From Jacaranda mimosifolia (taxonomy: Eukaryota > Streptophyta > Magnoliopsida > Lamiales > Bignoniaceae), in the NCBI GenBank assembly GCA_018894105.1, contig CM032117.1:895501-959500 (forward strand): a stretch of DNA of 64,000 bases, given 5' to 3'. This document shows, piece after piece, positions 37,034 to 48,449 of the stretch (position 1 is its first letter; every line of letters starts with the position of its first letter). The notes beneath the pieces were generated by a model. It did not search any database, was not told the origin of the DNA, and worked only from the letters and a program-made list of their open reading frames with translations. A program made the translations under genes and the position numbers.

Positions 37034-37051
37034 AACTTATGGGGCCTAAAT

Positions 37052-37189
37052 GCCACTTAAATGTGGAGTGCTCTGTGGTCTAATAGTATAAGCATTTCAC
37101 ATAATGTGAGAGGTCAGGAGTTCAAGTCTAAACGAGCTCCTGATATACGTGTTTATGTATAAATAATAATAATAATAATAATAAAAAAA
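37052..37189 (+). mobile_element. SINE with 18-bp target duplication
   Basis: tRNA-like A box (TGTGGTCTAATAGTATAAG) and B box (GGAGTTCAAGTC), then ACGAGCTCCTGATATA, an ATA repeat and an A9 tail. Flanking direct repeats AACTTATGGGGCCTAAAT (37034-37051) and AACTTATTGAGCCTAAAT (37190-37207) differ at two positions. It lies just 3' of TBL-B and shares its body with the SINE at 44532. Confidence 0.85.
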
Positions 37190-37232
37190 AACTTATTGAG
37201 CCTAAATAAAGAATATATATATATAGGTATCA

Positions 37233-40200
37233 TCAGATTTTCATGATGTAGGCATAAAGAATCTCGTTCCACACATCAGGCACTCCTGGAAGACACCAAT
37301 GCATACAGTCTGCATATTTGTTGGTGTCTTTAAATAATTGCTCTCTGCTTAGACTACGCCAAAAGGACCTGTAAACTGATGGGTGGGCATCTTCTCTGTA
37401 ACCCGACAATTGAGTTATATTGAGGTACTCTACTTTTATCCCTCTTTGCTCCAGCTTCTCTATGGTTGATTCTACTATGCGCATCATGCTTCGGTTTGCA
37501 GCAGTTGGCCAGTATGTCTCATCCAAAATTGGCTCAGTTTGGTTGTAGCAACCTGGGTCTGCTCCCCACGTTGTATCTCTATTGTTCAAGCACCCAAATT
37601 AAAGATTTAATGTCACTAAACCCTAAAAGAGAAGTAATGGAAGAAGACAAGCAAATTTCATGTGTTGTGGGGGTGATGCTGCTGCTGCATATGATGTCAT
37701 AAAATGTAATGTTGATATTATAATATAGGGATAAAAATAGTTTGTCACCCGAACTATACATGTTTTTACACTTTGTTAACTAATTTTTTTTTGTGACATT
37801 TTACTATCCAAACTACATTTTTTTTTTCACCTTATCATATACAAACAAATTCTGGTGGAATATTATAAAAAAACTTCGTCACATCAATTCCAGGGGCCTC
37901 CTATTCAGGTATTATAGTCAATTTTTCTAATTTTATGAACATTAATAGTCATCTCCTTGGTATAACTTTGCTTAATATCAAAATGCAACGAACTTTTTTC
38001 AGTCTACTTTCAGGTGTATATTTCGTGATAAATCAAGTTAAAAAAGGTTGTCTTTTAATAAAATGATAAAAGATATCTTTAGAAAAAACTCCGACCACTC
38101 TTGTGTTGAAATATCATGAAATATTTTATCAAAGCTGGTTCATGTATGACAAGATGAAAGAAAAAGTATAGTTCAGATGGCAAAATGTCACGAAAAAAAG
38201 TTCGGTTGGCAAAGTGTAAAAATGTGAATAGTTCGAATGGCAAAGTATTTTTATTCCTATAATATATTCGGAAAAAATTAGTAATAAGTAATAGTTAAAT
38301 TTCATGTGCATTGATGTCATAAAATGCAATGGTGATACAAATAATCTACCTCGAAAACATGTAATAAAAGAAATGTAAATTAATTTCACGTGGACTTGTA
38401 GATAAATATATGATGCCATAAAATGAAATATTGATATCATAATTTACTTTGAAAAACAAGCAATAAAAGATGGTAAAATTTCACGTGAACAATAAGTTAT
38501 ATGAGATAGGTAAGTCTGATACCTCAAAGAAATAATAGTAGATGTTAATAGGTAAATTTCATGTGCGTTGATGAATGTGTATTTGATGTTGTAAAATGCA
38601 ATGGTGACACAATAATCTACCTCGAAAAATATGTAATAAAGGAAAGGTATATTAATTTCACATGGACTTGTGGATAAATATATGATGCTATAATGAAATA
38701 TTGATATCATAATTTACTCTGAATTAAAATAAATAATAAAAGATGGTAAATTTTACGTGAACAATAAGTCATATAAGATAGGTAAGTTTCACATGGACTA
38801 CTAGACGTGCATGTGATGTCGTAATAATTTAGCTCAAAGAAATGATAGAAGATGTGTAAATTTTCATGGGCTAATACACGTACATATAGGGTCCTAAAAC
38901 GAGTTGTTGATATCATAATCTACTTCATAGAAAAAAGCAATAAAAAGATACGTAAATTTCATATTTATAGGCGTTGATCGAGGTGCGTATGATGTTCTAA
39001 AATAAAATGTGAATTGGTCTCAACGTACCCCAAACGATAAGGAGAGAGGCTCATGAAGAACAACTTGGTTTTGGTTGGATTGATATGCATTTCCAACCAA
39101 TCCGACCAAGTGTTTAAAGCAATTTCATATCGACGCAGATTCATCTCTACTCTTTTGTACATCGCATCAGGGCTATCAAATGAACCCCACCTGAACATAT
39201 ACACAGATTTTCATCCACATTATATATATGAAAATGAAGCCAAATTAAGGCCAAAGAATTAACCATGGTTTTTGATACTACGATAATACTTACAAGATTG
39301 TCATTGTCCGGTCCATCCACCAAGCAAAAGAGTCAAAGACCAGTATATCTGCATCAGTCCAGTGCTTGCCATGCTTTTCTATTGACTTAATTCGTATTAC
39401 GCGGGGCCTCACCCGGTGGATTATTACATCATCACAGTTAGATTCCACAAGCATTGGCTCCCAGTAGAACGCAATTGTCGCATTGTATTCCTTCATTAAA
39501 AATTGGAAGGTAAAAGTTGGCTTTGGTAATAAAAAGACCAAAGAAAACCAAGAAAGAAAAGATGTGTTACAGTGGCGTGAAAGGAGCACATGTTGTCCTT
39601 CAAGATCACTGATCTTTTTGTTGACGGAAGAAGATATGAATCAAGAAGGCAAAGCATCGACCTCCATTGGTTTCTATTCAAGGAATCTCCTATATATACA
39701 AGCTTCTTCCCCCTTATTTTCTCCAACAATGCCGTCCCATTGAACCTAGTCGCATGTATAAAAAATAGCAATTCAATCATCTAAGAAACTTTTGGAAGAC
39801 AAACCAGACAAATCTTACTAGTTTGGATCTTTTATTTCAATAGGTATTTCATACACTTAGTATGTATTTGGTAAAATAAAACAGTAGACGAAACATAAAT
39901 TAGAATATGTGGTCCAAAGTGAACTTAAACACAAGTGGGAGAGAAAAAGGGGAATGGTTAGGAACCTTGGAAGGTCACAATGATGAGGTTGCCATCTCCA
40001 ATTCTGATATTTTAAGTTTTTTCTCCCATATGACTCACAGGCAAAGTCATTCTCCATGAAAGAACATTGTTTCTCCTTGTACAGAGGATATGATAGGTTG
40101 TCATAAACCCATCTGCCTGAAAACAAGTTGCAGCCTGGAGCTGAAATTGAATCATTTCTATTTACTTTTCGCTCTTGTTTGAGAAAAAATTGGGTCTCTA

Positions 40201-40318
40201 GGGGGACTACTTTTCCGTTGTTTCGTGTCAGATGAAGTGCAGAGATGACTAAGGCCAAAAGAATGAGGCTTGCAATGTGAGGAAACTTTAGCATACTTTT
40301 CCATGTTTTAACAGCCAT
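37233..40318 (-). CDS. TBL-B: TBL-family acetyltransferase, 5 exons, 410 aa
   Basis: Cell-wall polysaccharide O-acetyltransferase family, probably xylan-directed and Golgi-located. Exons 40318-39966, 39745-39571, 39490-39294, 39190-39029 and 37578-37233 join in frame. Structure: cytosolic start [12 protein letters not shown], single anchor ([16 protein letters not shown]), short stem, [35 protein letters not shown] motif in [31 protein letters not shown], DxxH motif in [15 protein letters not shown]. Exon sizes 175/197/162 equal those of TBL-C and TBL-D, showing tandem descent. Intron 4 (37579-39028, 1450 bp) is greatly enlarged by a Mutator-like element and a minisatellite-like array. I cannot assign a single Arabidopsis orthologue. 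All catalytic motifs are intact, so it is probably functional. Confidence 0.93.
37728..38257. mobile_element. Mutator-like non-autonomous element in TBL-B intron 4
   Basis: A 530-bp element with long terminal inverted repeats of at least 140 bp: left GGGATAAAAATAGTTTGTCA pairs with right (reverse-complemented) GGAATAAAAATACTTTGCCA, and the match continues through TTTTTACACTTTG and GTGACATTTT blocks. A perfect 9-bp target duplication TATAATATA flanks it (37719-37727 and 38258-38266). No open frame. Confidence 0.8.
38285..38965. repeat. Minisatellite-like array in TBL-B intron 4
   Basis: A motif like GTAAATTTCACGTGGA recurs about nine times at 70-100 bp intervals (near 38294, 38374, 38472, 38551, 38645, 38745, 38781, 38853, 38951), with TGATGTCATAAAATGCAATG and ATAATCTACCTCGAA modules between. 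A higher-order unit of about 260-270 bp is also visible (38297 versus 38554). Confidence 0.65.
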
Positions 40319-41597
40319 TTTTTTCTCGTTATCTTCTTGTACTCTCCATTTCCTGAAAATGCTGTCATGAATTTAAGCTTTGCAGTTATCTATATATTAC
40401 TGGACTTGTTTTTTGATTATCTCACATGGTTAATTATGAATTGTACATGTGTAAGTGATGAGAAATGATATGAAATGTGTCATACCAAAAATGATAATAA
40501 TCTATGAGATTTTTGTTGCTTTCTTTCATTAAGTAAATCTTTTTGTTGATCTCTTATACACATGCACGTGCACTAAATGCTAAGCGAGATTCGAATCCAA
40601 AATGTTACACATATAAACGTAGGATAATGCTCTGAGTCAATTGACTGCTTGACATCAAAATATAATAAATTATTGGGTCTAGCCCACAATGACCCATTCT
40701 TGGCAACTGTTCTGTAGTGGGTTCTGGATTGGTGAAAATCAGCTGGACAGACTGAGCCCGGACCAGACATCGCCCACGAGACCAGGTTGGGCCAGTAACA
40801 CGTTAGGCCTGCAGGTTGGCGGGCTGGCTTAAACCGATTTACGCCTAATTAACCAACTTTTACAGGGGTATGGCGGCCAGATTGAATTATTGAGGAAGCT
40901 CTTAATGAAGGTATCAATATTCTTCAACATTGAGCAAGTATGATAATTTGTTGTTTTTCGGAATTTTGTCATTCCTCTCAATCAAGAACTGAAAAGTACA
41001 TAGTTAATTAATAAAAATGGCCGAAGACAAAAAAAAAAAAAAAAAAAAAGGCGCTAGGAATTGATCTAGATCTGGGTCAACAGCTTAAGTACTTAACTCG
41101 TCATAAAGAATTGGAAATAAAAATGAAAAGAGATTGTCAATTCCCAACCTTCCTTGAAATACAACAACTCTTTTCCCTCGATTTCAGGCCCCAAGAATCT
41201 TTTCTCATCTTCCTAAATATTAAACTTAGTTATTTTCTTGGTAAGTGTAGGAAGTAGCAACGAAACCACTTAAAAAAAGGAGTTGGCACATGTATAAGAA
41301 CCATTGAATATCGTTATTCGAAGTTCCAAATCCGGCATCCAATCCGGAATATTGTATCCTTCGAATAGTACAACATCAGAACCAAAACCAAATTTATTAC
41401 AATATGTGTGGTAGATTAATTCACAATAATTTACGGGCAACATTCTGGCGTCAAAACTGTACAATGTATTATATATTTCCAACAAAATCTGAAATTAAAT
41501 AGACCAATTAGTTCAGGAAAAAATTGGTAAATGTTCTGATTCTGAAGCTGTAGTTTCTTGCTTTTCATCTGCTGCTGCTGTTAATGTTTGTACATTT
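40319..41597. other. Intergenic between TBL-B and TBL-C
   Basis: Contains a candidate minus-strand SINE and an A21 run at 41029-41049. The frame at 41270-41485 has no clear family. No other gene. Confidence 0.5.
40520..40665 (-). mobile_element. Candidate SINE remnant
   Basis: On the minus strand, AGTCAATTGACTCAGAGCAT is A-box-like and TTTTGGATTCGAATCTCGC is a good B box, followed by GTGCACGTGCATGTGTATAA as in other copies here. No target duplication identified. Confidence 0.45.
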
Positions 41598-43537
41598 TCA
41601 TGAGGAGTTAATGATGTAAGAATAAAGAACCTCATTCCAAACATCAGGCACTCCCGGAAGACACCAATGGACGCAGTCCGAATACTTCCTGGGGGTTTCT
41701 AATTGCTCTTCAGTTAGAGGTTGAAAAAATTTCCTGTAGACAGAGGGATGGCCATCCTTTCTGTAATCTGATAAGTTTGTTATATTCAAATATTCGACTT
41801 TTACTCCTCTCGTCTCCAGTTTCTGTATAACTGATTCTGCTATCTGCATCATCCCACGATCCGTTGCAATCCCCCAATACCCCTCCTTCAAAATTGGCTC
41901 TGTTTCGTTATGACAGTTTTGCTCCACGTCCCATCTCTCACCGCTGCAATGTTGTTAAGTTCTTGATTTGTTCGTGACAAAAGAAAGAAACTAAAAAGTG
42001 TCTAAGTGCTTAATTGAAAAGGATATTATGAGGCGAACATACTGAAAGTGATATGGAGAGAGGCTCATGAAGAACAACTTAGTTTTTGTTCTGTTGATAT
42101 TGAGTTCCAACCAATCCGACCATGTGTTTAGAGCCATTTCATAGCGACGAAACCTCATTTCCACTCTTTTGTAGATTGCATCAGGGCTCCCAAATGATCC
42201 CCATCTGATAAAATTACATGTATATATGTCTCAGAATTGAAATTAAAACAGAGCTGAGAAAAGGAAGGACTTACAAGAGTGTCATGGTTGGCTCCAGCCA
42301 CCACATGAATGAATCAAAGATGAGTATATCCGCATCAGTCCAGTGCCTGGCGTGCTTTTCAATAGATGTAATCCTGATTGTACGGGCTCTACTTCGATGA
42401 ATCAATGGATCGTCAACATTAGACTCCACCAGCAATGGAGACCAGTAGAACCCGATGCTGGCATTGTATTCCTTCATTAATTTAAACAAGAAAAGGGAAA
42501 AAATCTTAAGTTTAACATAGAATGGTGATGAAGCACAATATTGCAATGGCCTAGTTGAAAATTCAGTTCCTCCAAAATTGTGTGACTTTCTCAAAGTTTC
42601 ACTCAAAATGTGCTGAGTTGAAATTCTACTCTTTTTAACTAAGAATTCTTGTGGTTCTTAAGTTTAACCAAGAACGGAGAGCTTCCCCCCCAATTCCAGC
42701 CGACTCTTTGGTCTTGCGAACGGTTGGTTTTAAGAATCAGTTCTCAGACTTTTACTACCCAACCTAAGAAATGGACAGCTAATGCATTCCTCTTATTGAA
42801 TAAGATTCTGTGGTTGGTCGTGACCTCTAAAGTCACCCCTGGCCATCCAGTTATTATAAGCTTGAAATATGAAAGAACCAGACAGAAAAAAGGAAGGATG
42901 TCTTACAGTTGCCTGCAGGGTGAACAAATTGTCTTCTCTTTTCACTATTTTAGGTGAGGATTTATTGAGAGAAGACTCAATCAGACAAAGCATGGAAATC
43001 CACTGGTTCTTGTTCAAGGAATCCCCCACAAACACAAGCTTCTTCCCTCTTATTTTCTCCAACAATGTTGTCCCATTGAACCTGTTGACATAATTAGCAG
43101 ATATTAATGTTTCTGAATCAATACAACTTCCAAAAACTAGCCAAAAATGAACCGTTGGAAGCGATTAATAACCTTGGAAGATCACAGTCATGAGGCTGCC
43201 ATCTCCAGTTCTGATACTTGCAGTCTTTTCTCCCATACTTCTCACAAGCATAATCATTCAGCATGAAAGAACATTGACCCTCTTTGTACAAAGGATACGA
43301 TATGTTGTCAAAAACCCATCTGCCTAAAAACAAATTGCAGCTCAAAACTGAACCATTTCGGACAATTTCCTCTTCATTTCTTGCATTCGTCTGCTCTTCT
43401 TTATGCGACTTGTGCTCTTCTAGGATATTGGCTCCATTGTCGCTTGTAAGATAGAGCGAAACAGTGACCAGAGCTATGAGGAAGACACCAGAAAGGTAAT
43501 GGGACTTGAACATAATTTTCCATTTTCCAAGATTCAT
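41598..43537 (-). CDS. TBL-C: TBL-family acetyltransferase, 5 exons, 414 aa
   Basis: Same family and likely role as TBL-B. Exons 43537-43173, 43081-42907, 42471-42275, 42204-42043 and 41943-41598 join in frame. The start [11 protein letters not shown] aligns with [11 protein letters not shown] of TBL-B and [11 protein letters not shown] of TBL-D; an in-frame ATG at 43585 would add 16 residues. One anchor ([16 protein letters not shown]), [23 protein letters not shown] motif in [12 protein letters not shown] (LNK rather than LNR), [19 protein letters not shown], DxxH motif in [16 protein letters not shown]-terminus SYIINSS. Intron 1 is only 91 bp. The coding part looks intact. Confidence 0.93.
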
Positions 43538-44522
43538 TTTTGTCTGCAATATTTTGTGGGATGCAGCCAAGATTTTGAGCCGCACGACGTATCAGAGTAC
43601 TAATGATATATACTATTAAGGATGCATAAAATTATTGAGCCTGAAAGTCAAATTATTTGTTAAAAACTATAACTCCTCCACTGATAGTTGAAATATTACT
43701 ATCAACTACTATGGAAGACCACGGCAAGTAGTAGTTGGAGCTTACTGGATCATCTTGTTTGATAGCAGGGTTCCTTCAACTGTAACAACACGCGGCCAAT
43801 TAACTATTTTGTTTTGTTTTCGTTGAAGCTCAGGTTGCAATAATTAAGATTTGATTAGCTAACTTCACAAATTATGTATATATCACAAAGTTTAAGGACG
43901 TGTGTGGATGGAATGATGGGCTCGAGCCATATTTGCAGAAATGCGACTTTACCCAAATAACTGTTTTGTGTTCTTGACGTACGCGAAATATAGTAGTTCA
44001 CTTTTTGTTATTAGAATTATACAAAAGTTGTACTATCATTGAGAAACCAAGAAAATATATAGATCTGGCATGAAATTTAATTAAAATGTGCCTAACATTA
44101 TAAGTTAGCTATATATTAATTAAAAACTGAAACATTTGAGTTACTAGTTTTAATACCACAGAGCTGAATTCTAATAATCCCTTGGAATTTGTAATTGATT
44201 AGACGATTCAATGCACGGGTTTGATTTGGTCAAAGATTCATAATGTTAAATATATTGATAAAAAATGGAACTTTTAATATAATTCAATCAATTTTAACCC
44301 TTCAGATCTAATTTTATTATTATGTACCTCATTAGAAGGTACATATGTTTTTCATGTGTAATCTAAAAATTATTTAATTGTTGTTATATAATTAAATATT
44401 TTGACCCGAATTTGAGATACATTCATTGAGTTCGATGGCATCAAGTTTAAATAAATGTAAGCTCGACTTTTTAATATTTATACAGACACCAAAAATTCAT
44501 TAGGATTCAACCCTTAAATCTC
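43538..44522. other. Intergenic between TBL-C and TBL-D
   Basis: AT-rich upstream region of TBL-C and 3' flank of TBL-D; nothing recognised apart from the SINE that follows. Confidence 0.5.
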
Positions 44523-44531
44523 ATACTTATA

Positions 44532-44646
44532 TGTGTGAGTCGAGTGGTTTGTGGCCTAGTGGCATAATTAGTCTCTCACATAATGTTGGAGGCTAGGGGT
44601 TCGAATCCGAACGAGCTCCTGATATATATACATGTGTGTAAATAAA
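44532..44646 (+). mobile_element. SINE, same family as the copy at 37052
   Basis: A box TGTGGCCTAGTGGCATAAT, B box GGGGTTCGAATCC, then ACGAGCTCCTGATATATA, identical to the 37052 copy over the last block. The 9-mer ATACTTATA flanks it at 44523-44531 and 44647-44655. Confidence 0.75.
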
Positions 44647-44780
44647 TACTTATAAAAACCTCATAATCACTTTGTTGTACATGTAATAACCGCATGCACA
44701 ATCACCTTGTTGTTACAGTTCAAACAAGATTAATTTACAACCAATTTTTTAGCATTAGGGAAAAAAAAAAAAATTCAGTA

Positions 44781-46997
44781 CTATTTCATAATGCATGAAT
44801 ACAAGATCTGATTCCAAATGTCAGGTACTCCAGGAAGACACCAATGTAGGCAGTCCGAATAGGAGTTCGGATCTTTTCTATTCTCTTCAGTTATATGGGT
44901 ATAAAACACCCTGTAAATGGACGGATGGGCATCTCTCCTGTGCTCAGACAGTTCTGTTATACGCAGATACTCTACTTTTAGCCCTCTTCTCTCCAGCCTC
45001 TGTATTGCCGATTCTGCTATACCCATCATGCTTTCATTTGTACTACGATAGAAATTAGCCTCGTCGAAAACTGGTTCACTTCTGTTATAGCACTGTCTCA
45101 AAGTATCATCTCTGCATGTAATGTTGTTTCTCGATTTGGTCAATTGTTGTTATGAGAAAATAAAAAGTACAGAAAATACGTACTGATCAAAATGAAGTAT
45201 TAATTTATACCTGAATGTGTAAGGTGAGACACTCATGAAGAATAACTTGGTTTTGGTTCTATTGATGTTTATTTCCAGCCAATCTGACCAAGTGGCCAGT
45301 GCCAGTTCATAGCGGCGCAGCTTCATCCTTACTGTTTTGTTGATTGCATCAGAACTCCCAAATGATCCCCATCTGATGGAGCATGTATAAAGTTTATCGT
45401 ATATGACTCAAGTTATAGATGCTATCAAATCAAGTCAGCTGAGTTGAGTTGAACTCGATCTTTTCTTTAACTTAATTTCGAGTCATAGTTCATATGTATC
45501 TATACTTAAGTCTTACGAGTCAATATATGATTTTAATATTTTTCATTTTATTAATATATATTTATATAATATTGTATTATCAATATTATTAATATATGTG
45601 AATATATCAACTCGTAATGGTTCATAACTTTGGTGAATTTAGTTATGATAGTTTATATGATGGATTAATGAATACAGTAACTTATAATTTATAAATTTTG
45701 AATTTTTATCATGTTATTAAATTAAAAGTATTTATTTGAGTTTGTATGGCTTAAACTCCCTCATAAGTTATCCAGTCATGTCAGGTTAAGTTCAAACTCG
45801 AAAAATTAGATGTTTTTTTTAATTATCTACCGTTGCAATTATTATTATTATTATTTTAAAGTCAGAAGGGTGTTTGGAGGTGACGGGCAGTGGGCAAGTG
45901 CGTGCGTTGGGCGCTCCTATCGAGGTCAAATTTGAGTCATGTATGTGTACGTATGTGTATATATTCAACTTGAAGCTTAAATTTGAGATCTTCATCCAAA
46001 CTCGGGCCCACGTGATTCGACTCGATATGACTCTAAACCAAACAATTAAAAAGGAGAAAAACGAAGAAATTGTTAGACTTACAAGAGTGTGATTTTGGGA
46101 ATGAGCCACCAAGCATAAGAGTCAAAAATGAGTATATCCGCATCATTCCAGTGCCTGGCATGTTTCTCAATAGATGTAACTCTAACAACACGGCCTCCCA
46201 TCTGATGGTGCCACATATCATCACAATTAGATTCCACCAAGAATGGCGACCAATAGAACCCAATTGTGGTATTATATTCCTTCATCAAGAAACTGAAAAA
46301 TTAATTTCTCAAAGTAAATCGAATCAATTACTATTAAATCAAGGGTTCTGGAATAACCTAGAAAGAATAAAAGAGAAATATTAATCTTACAATGTCCTGA
46401 AAGAAGAGTAAGTTGCCTGTCAAGATCAATGACTTGTTTGCTGATGGAGGAAGAGATGGCTCAATTAGGCAAAGCAAAGAGATCCATTGGTTCCTATTCA
46501 AGGAATCCCCGACAAACATAAGCTTCTTCCCCCTTATTTTCTCCAAGAATGCAGTCCCATTGAACCTATTTCAGAAATTAATTAAAATAAAATAAAACCC
46601 TTTTATCATTATTTATTTAAATTTGAAAATAGAAATGTTCGAAGAACCTTGGAAGATCACACTGATGAGGTTGCCATCGCCAGTTCTGATATTTTAAGTC
46701 CTTTCTGCCATATTTTTCACAGGCAAAACCATCCTCCACGAAGGAACATTGTCTCTCCTTGTAAAGAGGGTATGTTATGTTGTCATAAACCCATCTGCCT
46801 GAAAAAAAGTCACAATCTGCAGCAGTACTAGAATCACTACGTGGAGTTTGTTCTGATTCTTGGACAATCTTAACCTGGTTTTTTACGACGTTCCAATAAT
46901 TTATGTCAAGATAAAAAGCAGCAGCGAGCAAAGCTACGAGGAAGAAGCCTGTCAGGTGATGGAACTTGAAAAGAGTTTCCCATGTTTTCAGAACCAT
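44781..46997 (-). CDS. TBL-D: TBL-family acetyltransferase, 5 exons, 404 aa
   Basis: Same family as TBL-B and TBL-C. Exons 46997-46648, 46565-46391, 46279-46083, 45372-45211 and 45111-44781 join in frame. The start [12 protein letters not shown] is chosen by alignment with its neighbours; an upstream in-frame ATG at 47063 would add 22 residues. Anchor [39 protein letters not shown] motif in [31 protein letters not shown]; DxxH motif in [15 protein letters not shown]. Its last exon is the most divergent ([16 protein letters not shown] where TBL-B has [16 protein letters not shown]). Intron 3 (45373-46082) is enlarged by AT-rich, repeat-like DNA. Motifs are intact, but the drift suggests relaxed or changed function. 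Confidence 0.92.
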
Positions 46998-48449
46998 TTC
47001 TGTGGGCCGGGGGTGCATTCCTTGAAATGCAACCATGAATTTAAGCTTTTGTGCTTGGTGCATTAGTGCTTTATAATATCCTCACGTGTTGTGTTTATGA
47101 ATTATTGCATGAGAATCATGTGGTGTGAGAAATGAATTCTTGTGATCTTTTCTCATCAGGAGATCTGATTCTTTTTCTTTACCTTCTTTGATTGGGAGAA
47201 TTTGTTATTCTCTTTTATGTTAATATTTCTCTATGTATACTTTGATTTAGTTCCTTGTTGTTTATCCCATAGGTACCTAATACTCTCTTCTACCTAAAGT
47301 ATCGTGAATTGGTATTCATAAAAGTACTGCAAATTGAATTATTGAAAGAAAAAAAGTGATACATAAAAAAATTTAATTTAAATTTGTTAGTATACTAGAT
47401 TTTTTAATCCTTTTTAATATGTTTTATAAAAATTTTATATTCGTAAAATAAAAAAAGTGAAAAAGGAATTATAATAGTAATGACATAAATTTATATATGT
47501 TATTTTTTTTGCATAGCTGATAAAAAATCATTTAATTACATTTTAATTTTAGAATGCAAAAAGTTTCACGACTTAGAGGAATCAATGTAAAGGTAAAAAA
47601 AAGACTAATAAATAGGAAGATAAAAGAGTGAGACAAAGTAGGCAGAAATAAGTTAGAAGTACCTAGAAAATGAGAGATGAGACAAATAAACAAAGCATCA
47701 ATTAGAAGTACATTGAAAATGAAAAAAGACAAAAAAAATAAATGCAACTAAATTATACTTTCCACTCAAAATTTTAATGCAAGACTTTCCACATCACAAA
47801 ACCTTATCTGTATATATGTAGGACATCCCACATGTTTTCTCTCATCCAACTTAATCTATCAATATTGTATTTGGCATTGATATCAAATATATGTGGATAG
47901 TCCTGTTTAAATTTTTTAAAATTTTATATAATTTTCTAACTTGTTTGAAAATTTTATATTAAAAGTATACCAAGTAAATTATATAGGCTTACCGCGTATC
48001 AAAAGAGCGTACCGACTAAGTTTACTCCCAACGTATCATATTTTAGTAAAATAAAGTATTAAGTATCTATACCCTTACTACGTACCAATTTGGTAACTAT
48101 GGTTCATCCTATATAGGATATGATGTTAAGTTTAGTTAAACTTATTCTTGTGAGGGGGCTTGTCCTATATCGAACAATCAAATATCTATTGTGACAATTT
48201 TGAACTAGTTTAGGCAAGTTAAGTATATCAATATAATAATCACTAACTTTTTGATCATGTACTTATTCCAAAGATTTCTTTAGGATGCATTAATTTTGTC
48301 ACATTTATGATGTGATTGATTTAAAATGCTCAAATTGAATTTAAATTGAACTAAAACTTACATGTACATTTAAATTTGTTAGACTTCAATCATAGAAACA
48401 AGGATGTAAACAAGACTTTACCTTTGTAAAATCTTGGAATAATCCATAT
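46998..48449. other. Intergenic between TBL-D and TBL-E
   Basis: AT-rich, no gene or delimited repeat recognised. Confidence 0.5.

Noticed and set aside
38285..38965. Regularly spaced repeats resembling a CRISPR array
   Set aside because: Repeat units are long, diverged and unevenly spaced, inside an intron of a plant gene; this is a minisatellite-like array.
41270..41485. 71-aa minus-strand frame with GYNIPDWMPDLELRI
   Set aside because: It faintly recalls the GSEIPEWF motif of plant resistance proteins, but is too short, has no neighbouring LRR or NB domain and no splice support.
44532..44646. Possible tRNA gene (good A and B boxes)
   Set aside because: No acceptor stem or cloverleaf, A-rich tail and flanking target duplication: a SINE.
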